From Pseudomonas sp. S35 (lineage in GTDB: Bacteria > Pseudomonadota > Gammaproteobacteria > Pseudomonadales > Pseudomonadaceae), in contig NZ_CP019431.1 of assembly GCF_009866765.1 (NCBI RefSeq), forward strand, positions 1,736,001-1,800,000: a DNA stretch of 64,000 bases, read 5' to 3'. A program made the position numbers and the translations under genes. Below the pieces are notes generated by a model, which saw nothing but the letters and a program-made list of their open reading frames with translations, searched no databases and had not been told where the DNA came from. Of this stretch, positions 27,872 through 36,231 are shown piece after piece (the stretch's first letter is position 1; every line of letters begins with the position of its first letter).

Positions 27872-30800
27872 ATGATCCCTTCCGTTTTGCCTGCTCTTCA
27901 CACTCCCCCAGCGCTCCCCCTCGACCACTCTACCGCTTCGGCTGATCAACCGCCCGCAGCGGCCGCCGGTGCGCCAGGCACTTCGGGCGATGGGCATTCA
28001 TCGGTTTTGAAGAGGATGCTGGGAGATCGCTGCAACCAGCGAACCCTGGCCGACACACTCAAGCGTATCATTCAGGACCTTCCCGGCCAGCTCGCTTCGG
28101 GTGAGCCGCCAGCTCTAAACAAGGCGAGGGCGCAGATGGAAACAGCGCTGGCCGTGCTGTTGAAAAATACGACGATGTACGTGTGCGAGGACTCGTCCTA
28201 TTCGCCACAACAGCCGTTGCCTGCGAACCGCTTGATCAGCCTGCAAGCCTATATCCTCGGCTGCGGCATGCCAGTCCCGCAGACCCTTGACGCACTGCTT
28301 GACCTCGAACTCAAGCTTTCCCGGCAAACGCAGGTCCATCCCCTGGGCAACCTCAGTGGCGCGCTGTCGTGGCCCCTGGCGATGCCTGTGCAGGATCAGA
28401 ACACCCTGGTCGCGCTGATGCAAAGCAACACCAGCGGCTTGCCAGGCCTGCCCTTGGCTGACGGAGCGAGAGGTGTGCTGGCTTATCTGATGAGCGGCAG
28501 TTCGGTCTCTGATGCCGACCTGCAGCGCCCTGTGCTCGCGATGGAGAAGCTGCTCGACGCGCCCCGCGCCCTGGCCCTGGGGCCCGCGATTCAAGCTCGG
28601 CTGGGTGGAGTCGTGGCTGACGGCGCAGGCAGCGACTATGTGATGACGGCGATTCAACTGGGCTTAGACCCGGAGTCACAGGCGACACCTGCGCGCAATA
28701 CAGTCGCCGGATTTGATCTGGGAGCGCTCCAGCACTGGGGGCAGCCGGCGTCAGTGGTGGTTCAAAGGCTAGGCGACCACCTTCTCGAAAAAGGCCGCGT
28801 CAGCGCGAAAACCGCTCACTTCGGCGCTTCGCTGTTGCTGGCCAGGACTGCGCCGCAATACCTGGTCAGGGACATCCCCGCCAGCGTCACCTACGGCAGT
28901 GTGCTCTGGGCGCAACTGGCAATGGCTGTGGCCAGGATCGAAGCCCAGACCCCGGGCCGTACGCTTGTCATGAGCTATGCCGAGGTATTGTTGGGCGCCG
29001 AGCAGCTCAACACCGACGAAGCTGTCAGCGAACAGATCAACTATGAGGCGCTTTGGGATTGGGGCGCAGCCAACGGGTTTCTCGCCAAGCCCGAAGAGGC
29101 ACCCTCGGCCACTGCGATGGCGCGCGTGCGGGAGGCCTATAACCGCCAGTTGGGTTCATTGAAGGCCACCAGCACCTTGCTGCAAACCGCTATCCCCAGC
29201 CGAAAGGCGATGGCGCTTGCCCAGCTGGAAGAAGCGTTTCCCAACCTGGACCCAAGCCTGTTTGAGGTGCGCACTCTAAAGAAGGCGAGGTTGCGGGAGG
29301 GGCGGCCTGGCCTCCATCCCGGTGTACGCTCGATGCTGGACATCGTGATGGGCGGGGAAAAGCTGGCGGCTGACGATCATTGGGTCAGCGATGACAAGCG
29401 CCTTCCCATCACTGCATTTTGCAACCTCTACGAGAAGGGCAAGCTGGGTGTCGCGGCGTCATTTGAGGCAGCGTACGACGCGGCCATACGCGCTCATGAG
29501 GAGGGGCATCAGAACCGGGTCAGGCAACTGATCTGCACATTGCCTTTGGAAGACCGCAAGAACCTTGAGTTCGGCAAGCTGGAGTTCTTCCATACCCACC
29601 AGTACAAAATTGCCGGTGATTTATTCACTCCGCCTGCCCTTCACGTCAGGGGGCATACGTTGGAGGTGAAGGCGACCAGGAATGGGCAGGTCAATCTCTA
29701 CACCCTCGATACCCGGCGCGGTGCCATCGAGAAGGAGAACGTCCTGCTACGCCGCCGTACCGAGCCTTACACCGACGACAAGATGGAGGCGCGCAACGCG
29801 AATATCCTCTCTAGAACCACGCTGTTTGAACCCGGTAACGATACCGATGTTCAGCCGTTCCAGGAGCAGCCTGAAGGGCTGGAGCAGCCCGACAGTTTCA
29901 ACTCCAGCCGCAGCCAGGCTATCGCGGATGCCTTCGTGAAGGCCCTCGACCTGAAGAACGACGACCTGCTGAACGAGGCCAGGGGGAGCACTGTCTATGA
30001 TCAGGAAAGCGCCAGAAATGAAGCTATTTCCCAATTCTTTCTGAACCTCATCCCTTTGCGCTCAGCGATCGTTAACTTTCAGAATGGCAATGTCGCCCAG
30101 GGTATCTTTGACCTGGGCCTGGATGTCGTCGGCCTGGTCACCCTTGGCGCGGGCAAGGCAGCGCAGGCCGGTAAGGTGGTGGGCAGTGCCTTGTCCTCGG
30201 CACGCCATGCGGTCAAGGCCGCGAGGTTTGTCGGCGCTGCTGCGGTGGAAGCCTTCAACCCCGTGAGCGGCGTGGGTGACTTGCTGGTAGGCACCGGCCG
30301 GTGGGTGGCCAATGGCAGCCGTTATGTAGCGGCGAACATGGCCCGGCAACTCAATCAGTTCAGGGGCGCGACGGACAGTTACGAGCTGCTCAAGGTTGCT
30401 AGCAAACAACATGGGGAAGTGGCGACGGGCACGTTCAAGGTCGCTGGCGAAAGCGTCGAGGGCGGTGCGGTGCTGCGCGATGGCAACTGGTATGCGCTGG
30501 ATACGCACACCCTGCGTGCCTATGGACGCCCGCTGGAAGACTTCGTACCTCTAGCCCGCGCGGTGGATGGCAAGATGACTCAACTGCCGGGCGAACTGCG
30601 CAACCGGTCATTTCGCGAATTCAAAGTGCCCGAATCGAGAATTGCCGGGCTCTCACACAACAGTCAGGGTGTGTATGTTGCCGCTGACGGCCATCTGTCG
30701 CATATCCGCCATACCGACAGCACTGGCCAGGCGGCGGTCTACGAAGTGCGGCAAGTCACGCGTGCGGAGAATGGCAAGGTCCAGGTGCGTGTGTATCACA

Positions 30801-31387
30801 ACGACCGGCAGACCCCATTGTTGCTGGAGAGTCTCCAGGCGGATCGATGGCAGCGGCTGGGCGTGTGGGGCGGCAGTCCTGTTTCGGTCAAGGCAGACCT
30901 TGGGCCTGAGATAGGTCGAGGCGGGGAGGCGATTGTTTATGCAAGCCGGGATGGGAAAAGTGTTTACAAAGACTTGGGGCCTACACGGTTGACCACGGCC
31001 GAAGGCCATACGGACATGCAGGTGGAGAACCTGAGGAAATACTATGGAAATGCCTTTGCCGAGGTGGTGATTGAGGACGGCCGTAAGTACATAAAAATGG
31101 GTAGGATCGATGGCGTAGACCTGAGCCAGGTGCCGAGGGGCAGTTTGCCGCCGAATACGCGGTCGTTGGTCGATGAGGCAGTGGCACGGATGGAAGCCAA
31201 GGACATCTATCACGATGACCTGCAGTTGAAAAACTTCATCTACTCGAAAAAAGACAACATGGTTTACCCCGTCGACATGAATGGCATGCCGGCTGAGTTT
31301 ATGGTGCCAGTGGTAAAAAGGGCGTACGACCGACAAGTCAACGAACTGCGCGCTGCGTTCAGTGCACTGATTGCGCGAGAGCCTTGA
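27872..31387 (+). CDS. Candidate type III effector with C-terminal OspG/NleH-like kinase domain
   Basis: This is a 1171-residue protein. The N-terminus fits type III export rules for pseudomonads: Pro3, no acidic residue in the first 12, and 6 Ser in the first 50. Residues about 50-700 match nothing I recognise. Residues about 723-800 are rich in Ala, Gly and hydrophobics (IPLRSAIVNFQNGNVAQGIF, then LDVVGLVTLGAGKAAQAGKV), as in membrane-active regions of large Pseudomonas toxins. The C-terminus has kinase hallmarks: Gly-rich IGRGGEAIVYASRDG (about 1013-1027), Lys in VYKDLG (about 1032), catalytic loop YHDDLQLKNF (about 1112-1121) and a VDMNG metal motif (about 1133-1137). An hrp box lies upstream. 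No secretion machinery, chaperone or immunity gene is adjacent. No clear Shine-Dalgarno sequence precedes the ATG. Kinase activity and translocation are inferred. Confidence 0.7.
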   Translation: MIPSVLPALHTPPALPLDHSTASADQPPAAAAGAPGTSGDGHSSVLKRMLGDRCNQRTLADTLKRIIQDLPGQLASGEPPALNKARAQMETALAVLLKNTTMYVCEDSSYSPQQPLPANRLISLQAYILGCGMPVPQTLDALLDLELKLSRQTQVHPLGNLSGALSWPLAMPVQDQNTLVALMQSNTSGLPGLPLADGARGVLAYLMSGSSVSDADLQRPVLAMEKLLDAPRALALGPAIQARLGGVVADGAGSDYVMTAIQLGLDPESQATPARNTVAGFDLGALQHWGQPASVVVQRLGDHLLEKGRVSAKTAHFGASLLLARTAPQYLVRDIPASVTYGSVLWAQLAMAVARIEAQTPGRTLVMSYAEVLLGAEQLNTDEAVSEQINYEALWDWGAANGFLAKPEEAPSATAMARVREAYNRQLGSLKATSTLLQTAIPSRKAMALAQLEEAFPNLDPSLFEVRTLKKARLREGRPGLHPGVRSMLDIVMGGEKLAADDHWVSDDKRLPITAFCNLYEKGKLGVAASFEAAYDAAIRAHEEGHQNRVRQLICTLPLEDRKNLEFGKLEFFHTHQYKIAGDLFTPPALHVRGHTLEVKATRNGQVNLYTLDTRRGAIEKENVLLRRRTEPYTDDKMEARNANILSRTTLFEPGNDTDVQPFQEQPEGLEQPDSFNSSRSQAIADAFVKALDLKNDDLLNEARGSTVYDQESARNEAISQFFLNLIPLRSAIVNFQNGNVAQGIFDLGLDVVGLVTLGAGKAAQAGKVVGSALSSARHAVKAARFVGAAAVEAFNPVSGVGDLLVGTGRWVANGSRYVAANMARQLNQFRGATDSYELLKVASKQHGEVATGTFKVAGESVEGGAVLRDGNWYALDTHTLRAYGRPLEDFVPLARAVDGKMTQLPGELRNRSFREFKVPESRIAGLSHNSQGVYVAADGHLSHIRHTDSTGQAAVYEVRQVTRAENGKVQVRVYHNDRQTPLLLESLQADRWQRLGVWGGSPVSVKADLGPEIGRGGEAIVYASRDGKSVYKDLGPTRLTTAEGHTDMQVENLRKYYGNAFAEVVIEDGRKYIKMGRIDGVDLSQVPRGSLPPNTRSLVDEAVARMEAKDIYHDDLQLKNFIYSKKDNMVYPVDMNGMPAEFMVPVVKRAYDRQVNELRAAFSALIAREP

Positions 31388-31393
31388 GGGTTA

Positions 31394-31419
31394 CCCCTGC
31401 CGTTTTTCAATGGCAGGGG
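31394..31419 (+). terminator. Terminator between effector and nitroreductase genes
   Basis: CCCCTGCC and GGCAGGGG form a perfect 8-bp stem with a T-rich 10-base loop, between two convergent genes. It may act in both directions. Confidence 0.6.
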
Positions 31420-31429
31420 GCCATCTGTG

Positions 31430-32014
31430 TCAAAGGCTGAAGTCGCCTTCCGACACCAGCTCGCTCAACGGCTTGCGCGGGCTGGGTACTTCGCGGCCTT
31501 GCAGGTACTCCGGCAGGGTCGACTTGTCGCCCAGCTTGCCAACGGCCACGGCTGCATGCAGCGCATAGCCTTCTGGAATCTTCAGCTCCCTGCGCGTCAG
31601 CTCCTGATCGAAGCCCGCCATGCCGTGGGTGTGCCAGCCGCTGAGGCTGGCTTGCAGCGCCAGGTGGCCCCAGGCGGAACCGGTGTCGAAGGTGTGCCAC
31701 AGCGCCGGGGTTTCTTCGGTGGCGCCGGGGGCGACGAAGTCGGTTTTCGAGGCGATGATCACCAGGGCCGAGGCGTGTTGCGCCCAGCCGCGGTTGAATT
31801 CGTTGAGCAGGCTCAGGAAGCGTTGCCAGTCCGGCGTGTCACGGCGCGCGTAGAGAAAGCGCCAAGGCTGCGAGTTGTAGGCCGAAGGCGCCCAGCGTGC
31901 GGCTTCGAAGAAACTCAGCAGGGTTTCCTGGGAAATGCTCTCGCCGGTGAAGGCGCGGGGCGACCAGCGGTCGGTGAACTGGGTGTGGATCGGATAGTCG
32001 GCAACACGTGTCAT
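31430..32014 (-). CDS. Nitroreductase-family FMN oxidoreductase
   Basis: This 194-residue flavoprotein of the nitroreductase fold has FMN-contact segments RWSPRAFTGESIS (about residues 16-28), AARWAPSAYNSQPWRFLYAR, and the C-terminal VAVGKLGDKSTLP. Family members reduce nitroaromatics, quinones or enones with NAD(P)H. The physiological substrate is unknown. It is convergent with the effector gene. Confidence 0.87.
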   Translation of the reverse strand: MTRVADYPIHTQFTDRWSPRAFTGESISQETLLSFFEAARWAPSAYNSQPWRFLYARRDTPDWQRFLSLLNEFNRGWAQHASALVIIASKTDFVAPGATEETPALWHTFDTGSAWGHLALQASLSGWHTHGMAGFDQELTRRELKIPEGYALHAAVAVGKLGDKSTLPEYLQGREVPSPRKPLSELVSEGDFSL

Positions 32015-32167
32015 GAGCTGTTCCTGATCGTCAATTCGGCGCTCAAAGCTACTGCGCGCCCGCTAGACTGACAAGTGTTGTTACACCGTAGGTCGTAAGC
32101 GCTTGGTTCCGAGGGACTTGCGCACTAGACTGGCGGCCTTTTCACCTACCGATACTGATGTAGAGCC

Positions 32168-32617
32168 ATGGCCGCCAAAGTCGAACCTTTCTGGATACGC
32201 AAAACCCTTGAACACCTCGACCAGGAGGAGTGGGAGTCGTTGTGCGACGGCTGTGGCCTGTGCTGCCTGCAAAAGCTTGAGGACGAAGACGACAACAGCG
32301 TTTATTACACGCGCATCGCCTGCAAACTGCTTGACCTGAAAACCTGCCAGTGCAGCGATTACCCCAACCGTCGCGCCTCGGTGCCTGACTGCATCCAACT
32401 CACCCCAGGCCAGGCCGATCAGTTCAAATGGCTGCCGCCGACCTGCGGCTATCGGCTGGTCAGCGAGCGCAAGGATTTGCCGCTGTGGCACCACTTGGTC
32501 TGTGGCGACCGCGACGCCGTGCACCACGAACGCATTTCCCAGTCCGGGCGCATGCTCAGTGAAGGCAGCGTGCCCGAAGACGACTGGGAGGATTACCTGA
32601 TCTTCCGCGCCGGCTGA
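32168..32617 (+). CDS. YcgN-family cysteine cluster protein
   Basis: This 149-residue protein of the UPF0260/YcgN family has an N-terminal cluster [12 protein letters not shown] (about residues 27-38) and further Cys residues in [17 protein letters not shown] and LPPTCGYRL. The pattern suggests binding of a metal or Fe-S cluster. The family is widespread in gammaproteobacteria without an established function. The next gene starts 14 bases downstream. Confidence 0.92.
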   Translation: MAAKVEPFWIRKTLEHLDQEEWESLCDGCGLCCLQKLEDEDDNSVYYTRIACKLLDLKTCQCSDYPNRRASVPDCIQLTPGQADQFKWLPPTCGYRLVSERKDLPLWHHLVCGDRDAVHHERISQSGRMLSEGSVPEDDWEDYLIFRAG

Positions 32618-32631
32618 AAAAAGGAGTGTGT

Positions 32632-33852
32632 ATGAAGGTGGGAACCCCGCTGGTGGCAAGCCTGGTGCTGCTGGCGCTGAGCATGCCGGCATGGTGCGCA
32701 AAGAAAGTCGACCTGGACTATCACGTCAAACTGTTGCCCCAGAGCGATCAGGCTGAAGTGCGCGTGAGTTTGTCCCAAGGCTCGGCGGTGCGCAGCCTGG
32801 ACTTCGACCTGGACGGCGAGGGTGCCTACAGCGACTTCAAGGCCGACGGGCAGTGGTCGGTTACGGGCGGCCGTGGCGTGTGGCAACCGGGGACCGGCAA
32901 GGCCACTTTGAGCTACCGCGTACGCCTGAGTCTGGCGCGTAAACCGGGGATCTATGACACACGGATGACCCCGGGCTGGGCGTTGTTTCGCGGTGAAGAC
33001 CTGGTGCCCTCTGCGCGCCTTGACCAACAGGACGGCGTCGAACTGGTCTCGCGCCTCGCGTTCGAGCTGCCAGTGGGTTGGAAAAGCGTCGAGACCGCCT
33101 GGCCGCGTATCGGCAAGAACAAGTTTCGCATCGACAATGTTTCGCGCCTGTTCGACCGGCCCACTGGCTGGATGCTCGCCGGCAATCTCGGCAGTCGCCG
33201 TGTGCGCCTGGGCGAGACCGAAGTCACCGTGGCGTCGCCCAAAGGCCAGGCCATGCGCCGCATGGATGTGTTGACGTTGCTGACGTTCGTCTGGCCGCAG
33301 GTGGAAGCCGCGTTCCCGCGCCATCCGGTCAAGCTGCTGGTGGTGGGCGCCAGCGACCCGATGCGCCGCGGGGCGTTCTCGGCGCGTGATTCGATCTACC
33401 TCAACAGTCGCACGCCGCTGGTCAGTGAGAACGGCAGCAGCCCGTTGATTCGTGAGGTGGTACAGGCGATTGGACGTTTCAGCGACCACGACACCAGTGA
33501 CTGGATCAGCGAAGGGCTTGGGGAGTATTACGCCATTGAGCTGCTGCGCCGTGCTGGCGGGATCACCGATGAGCGGTATCAGGCCATACAGGCGCGCTTG
33601 ACCCAGGACGGCAAGGCCGTCACCACGCTACGCGGCGAGCACGTTGGCGGCGCAACCGTTGCGCGGGCAGTGGTGGTATTGCAGGAGCTGGACCGCGAGA
33701 TCCGTGTGAAAACCCATAACAAGCGCTCGCTGGATGACCTTGCGCAGGCGGTGATGCGGGCCAATAGCGTCACCACTGCGCAATTCGTGCAACTGGCTGA
33801 AAGCATCATTGGCGAGTCGTCGGTGGTGCTGGATTCAAAACTACTGCACTGA
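32632..33852 (+). CDS. Exported peptidase-like protein lacking an HExxH motif
   Basis: This 406-residue protein has a signal peptide (ending MPAWCA, about residue 21) and a beta-rich N-terminal domain. Its helical C-terminal half, with SEGLGEYYAIELLRRAGG (about residues 292-309), resembles the second zinc-ligand helix of M1/M61 aminopeptidases. The zinc motif expected before it is replaced by REVVQAIGRFSDHD, so no HExxH is present. It may be a non-catalytic relative. It sits directly downstream of ycgN and is probably in one operon. Assignment to the M1/M61 fold is my inference. Confidence 0.55.
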   Translation: MKVGTPLVASLVLLALSMPAWCAKKVDLDYHVKLLPQSDQAEVRVSLSQGSAVRSLDFDLDGEGAYSDFKADGQWSVTGGRGVWQPGTGKATLSYRVRLSLARKPGIYDTRMTPGWALFRGEDLVPSARLDQQDGVELVSRLAFELPVGWKSVETAWPRIGKNKFRIDNVSRLFDRPTGWMLAGNLGSRRVRLGETEVTVASPKGQAMRRMDVLTLLTFVWPQVEAAFPRHPVKLLVVGASDPMRRGAFSARDSIYLNSRTPLVSENGSSPLIREVVQAIGRFSDHDTSDWISEGLGEYYAIELLRRAGGITDERYQAIQARLTQDGKAVTTLRGEHVGGATVARAVVVLQELDREIRVKTHNKRSLDDLAQAVMRANSVTTAQFVQLAESIIGESSVVLDSKLLH

Positions 33853-33874
33853 CCTTCAAGGCATGCGCAAAGCC

Positions 33875-33908
33875 AAATGGGGGGAGGGTGCCTGGCCCTC
33901 CCGCATTT
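33875..33908. repeat. Dispersed palindrome, likely bidirectional terminator
   Basis: AAATGGGGGGAGGGTGC and the returning CCTCCCGCATTT form a hairpin between convergent genes at 33852 and 33936. Confidence 0.65.
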
Positions 33909-33935
33909 GGATCTGCAACAGACTGAAAGCGGGTG

Positions 33936-34286
33936 TCAGCCTGTGGTTTTCACAGCCTTCTCAGCCGCTACTTCGGCCTTGGTCTTCAGGTTCTTCAGCT
34001 GCGCCCCGGCACGCTCGATCTTCGTGCGCACGCTGTTCATCTCCTGGCGGCCCTGTTCCAACTTGTCCTTGAGCGAGCTGTGCCCGGTAAAACCACGCGC
34101 TAACGCCACACCGCCAATCGCCACCTGGATCAAACCGAAAATTCCGCCCCGGCGCAGGCCTTTGCCCACCATCATCACACCACCGGCCACCGAGCCGATA
34201 CGTTCCCAGCCGTGTACGTTCTGTGCGGGTTGAGTCTGGAATGGCGTGTGTTCGATGATAGGTCGCACGTTTTCGCTGTCGCTCAT
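33936..34286 (-). CDS. DUF2892-like small inner-membrane protein
   Basis: This 116-residue protein has one or two membrane segments (VAGGVMMVGKGLRR and IFGLIQVAIGGVALARGFTG, about residues 33-68), in the style of DUF2892/YgaP membrane domains that end in RGxTGH. A charged helical tail follows (KLEQGRQEMNSVRTKIERA), probably coiled coil. The ATG at 34286 is the most downstream start that keeps the whole domain. The function is unknown. Confidence 0.7.
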   Translation of the reverse strand: MSDSENVRPIIEHTPFQTQPAQNVHGWERIGSVAGGVMMVGKGLRRGGIFGLIQVAIGGVALARGFTGHSSLKDKLEQGRQEMNSVRTKIERAGAQLKNLKTKAEVAAEKAVKTTG

Positions 34287-34353
34287 GATCTGTCTCCAAC
34301 AAGGGCAAGTGTAAGTAGCTGACTGTTTGCAGGTACCAGATGTTCCCGAAAGA

Positions 34354-34821
34354 TCAGTACTTGGGGCCCGAGCGGGTGTTGTTGCCCTTGGCCAGGCGAT
34401 CATAGAGCACCACGTTGACGGTGGCGGCGAGGTTCATGCAACCGGTGGTGGGGATGTACACCACGTCCTCACACCAGTCGCGGATCTCTTTGTCCAGCGA
34501 GCCGTCTTCGGGGCCGAAGATGTACAGCGCACGGTCAGGGTGGGTGTACTCCGGCAGCGGGCGGGCACCTTCCACCAGTTCCACGGCGACGGGGATGCAG
34601 CCCAGGGGCAGGATCTTTTTCAGGTCGTCGATGCCGATCAGTGGAATGTCGTGGTGGACTTTCTTGGTGTCGGTGATGAAGTCCCGGGCACGCTCATAGC
34701 GCACGCCGGTGTAGAACACCGAGGCCACGCCGTAGCAGCCGGCGGCACGCATGACCGAACCGACGTTTTCGGGGGATTTGGGGTTATACAGGCCGATGCA
34801 GCTGTAGCGTTTATTGCCCAC
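34354..34821 (-). CDS. SpoU/TrmH-family RNA methyltransferase
   Basis: This 155-residue, minimal SPOUT methyltransferase has motif 1 SPENVGSVMRAAGCYGV (about residues 16-32), motif 2 ALYIFGPEDGSLD and motif 3 YIPTTGCMNLAATVNVVLYD, which make the SAM-binding trefoil knot. The length matches TrmL-like enzymes that methylate the tRNA wobble ribose, but the exact target is not certain. Confidence 0.85.
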   Translation of the reverse strand: MGNKRYSCIGLYNPKSPENVGSVMRAAGCYGVASVFYTGVRYERARDFITDTKKVHHDIPLIGIDDLKKILPLGCIPVAVELVEGARPLPEYTHPDRALYIFGPEDGSLDKEIRDWCEDVVYIPTTGCMNLAATVNVVLYDRLAKGNNTRSGPKY

Positions 34822-34929
34822 GGGAGTGCCTTTAAAAAGGCAGCATTATAGCGGCAAGCTACAAGCTGCAAGTAAAAGCGCCATGGCTTTTTCTTGTAGC
34901 TCGCTGCTTGAAACTTGAAGCTGCGTAAT

Positions 34930-35307
34930 TCAGCTGTCTTTCTTCATCAACCCCGCCAACGCCGCAAACGGGTTGTGCGTCGCCTTGGCGATCGTCGGGC
35001 TGCTGGTGGAGCCTTCACCGAAGTACTGCTGGTCGGTGTAGCGCGAGTGTTCGTTGTCGTGACAATACAGGCACAGCAACTCCCAGTTGGAGCCGTCCTG
35101 GGGGTTGTCATCATGATTGTGGTTGCGGTGGTGCACGGTGAGTTCGCTCAGGCGCTTGCCGGCGAATTCACGGGCGCAGCGGCCGCACACGTGGGGGTAC
35201 ATCTTGAGGGCTTTGTCGCGGTAGCCCATTTCCCGGTCGCGCTGGGCATCGGCAAGGATGCGGTCCAGCTTGGCGGTGTGGGAGGGCGGGTTGGTCGAGC
35301 TCATCAT
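34930..35307 (-). CDS. YajD-family HNH nuclease
   Basis: This 125-residue protein has a zinc-binding HNH core: CGRCAREF (about residues 41-48), TVHHRNHNHDDNPQDGSN (about 57-74) and LCLYCHDNEH (about 77-86). It matches the conserved YajD family of proteobacteria, whose role is not established. Two adjacent start codons (35307 and 35304) are possible. About 200 gene-free bases follow before the next plus-strand gene. Confidence 0.85.
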   Translation of the reverse strand: MMSSTNPPSHTAKLDRILADAQRDREMGYRDKALKMYPHVCGRCAREFAGKRLSELTVHHRNHNHDDNPQDGSNWELLCLYCHDNEHSRYTDQQYFGEGSTSSPTIAKATHNPFAALAGLMKKDS

Positions 35308-35510
35308 GGCTCCTGGCTATTTGGTGGGTCACGGATGAGGGTGATTCTAGCCGTTCGACATGCAGTTGGCTGCGGCTTTTTCAGCAACGTACGCAAGCGC
35401 GCTCATCCGAGACATACCCTGTACACCAATACCGGCGGGCCAGCAGTGAGCGGCATCCAGGTCTCAGGTACTCTCGTTTGCTCCACAACAGAGAACCTCA
35501 GAGGTATGTG

Positions 35511-36152
35511 ATGCCCCTAGTAACCACATCAAGTCAAACTCCCTCTTCCCAGGCCTTTCGGCTTGGCTGTGAGGATGCTGGCCCGGCTGCGGACTGTTCT
35601 ATTTTTACCAAGGTGAAGGGTTTTTTCCGCCAAGGCCATGCAGTATCACCAAGCCAAAAAGCCTCACCGCCCACGCAAACCGTTTCTGTCGACACGGGGC
35701 GTTGCAAGACCGTCCATGACACCACGTCGACGCTGTCCACACAGTATTTGTCCAGCAGCTCAGCCCTGGCAGTGCTTTCAGGCTGGAATGGCAGTACCTA
35801 CGAATCGCGTACGTTGATGCATCTGAATGGAAGCAGCCTGCCCTACGGCTTGATCGATCAAGACGCCACTGAGTTGCTTGCCGAGCTCAAGGGTTCTTTG
35901 GCGGGTGGCGGTAAAGTCATCTGGGTAGGTGGGGCGGATGCGCAGACCGATTTTCAGCTGGCACTCAGCCTGAAGCAGGAGGAGGGAGGTCGTCAGCCAC
36001 TGAAGGACCTGCTGGAAACTCCAGGTATTTGCACGGTAATCACTGGCTCCAGCAGCATTGACGTAAAGCCTGACGGCACCTTCAAGCTGGGAACGGTGGG
36101 CCGAGGCGAGCTGACCGAGCGGGACGTGCAGCAGATGCGTCAGTTCATGTGA
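35511..36152 (+). CDS. Unknown protein with effector-like N-terminus and CNF1/BLF1-like core (Cys to Trp)
   Basis: This is a 213-residue protein with no family I can name firmly. The first 50 residues contain 7 Ser, Leu3/Val4 and no acidic residue among the first 12, fitting type III export rules. Residues 89-104 read LSGW, then His104 12 residues after Trp92. CNF1 and BLF1 deamidases share LSGC, and BLF1 has C94 and H106 at the same spacing. The downstream layout (GKVIWVGGADA, then a DVKPDGTFKLG strand) also recalls the CheD/CNF fold. The TGG codon at 35784 would encode the usual Cys with one base change. I therefore suspect an inactive or variant deamidase. No hrp box is visible upstream. 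The ATG at 35511 has GAGG ten bases before it. Confidence 0.4.
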   Translation: MPLVTTSSQTPSSQAFRLGCEDAGPAADCSIFTKVKGFFRQGHAVSPSQKASPPTQTVSVDTGRCKTVHDTTSTLSTQYLSSSSALAVLSGWNGSTYESRTLMHLNGSSLPYGLIDQDATELLAELKGSLAGGGKVIWVGGADAQTDFQLALSLKQEEGGRQPLKDLLETPGICTVITGSSSIDVKPDGTFKLGTVGRGELTERDVQQMRQFM

Positions 36153-36170
36153 GGATTGTCTAGCAGGCAC

Positions 36171-36192
36171 CTGGCGCCCTGAAGGGTGCCAG
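36171..36192. terminator. Hairpin between convergent genes
   Basis: CTGGCGCCC and GGGTGCCAG pair with one G-T mismatch, between the unknown gene ending at 36152 and the outer-membrane efflux gene ending at 36232. Confidence 0.45.
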
Positions 36193-36231
36193 CGTGAAAT
36201 AGGAGGGGCACCAAGCCTGGCAGCCTTGTCG

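Noticed and set aside
35310..35510. Search for an hrp box before the CNF-like gene
   Set aside because: CCACAAC at 35483 lacks a GGAACC-like box at the right distance, so HrpL control is not claimed.
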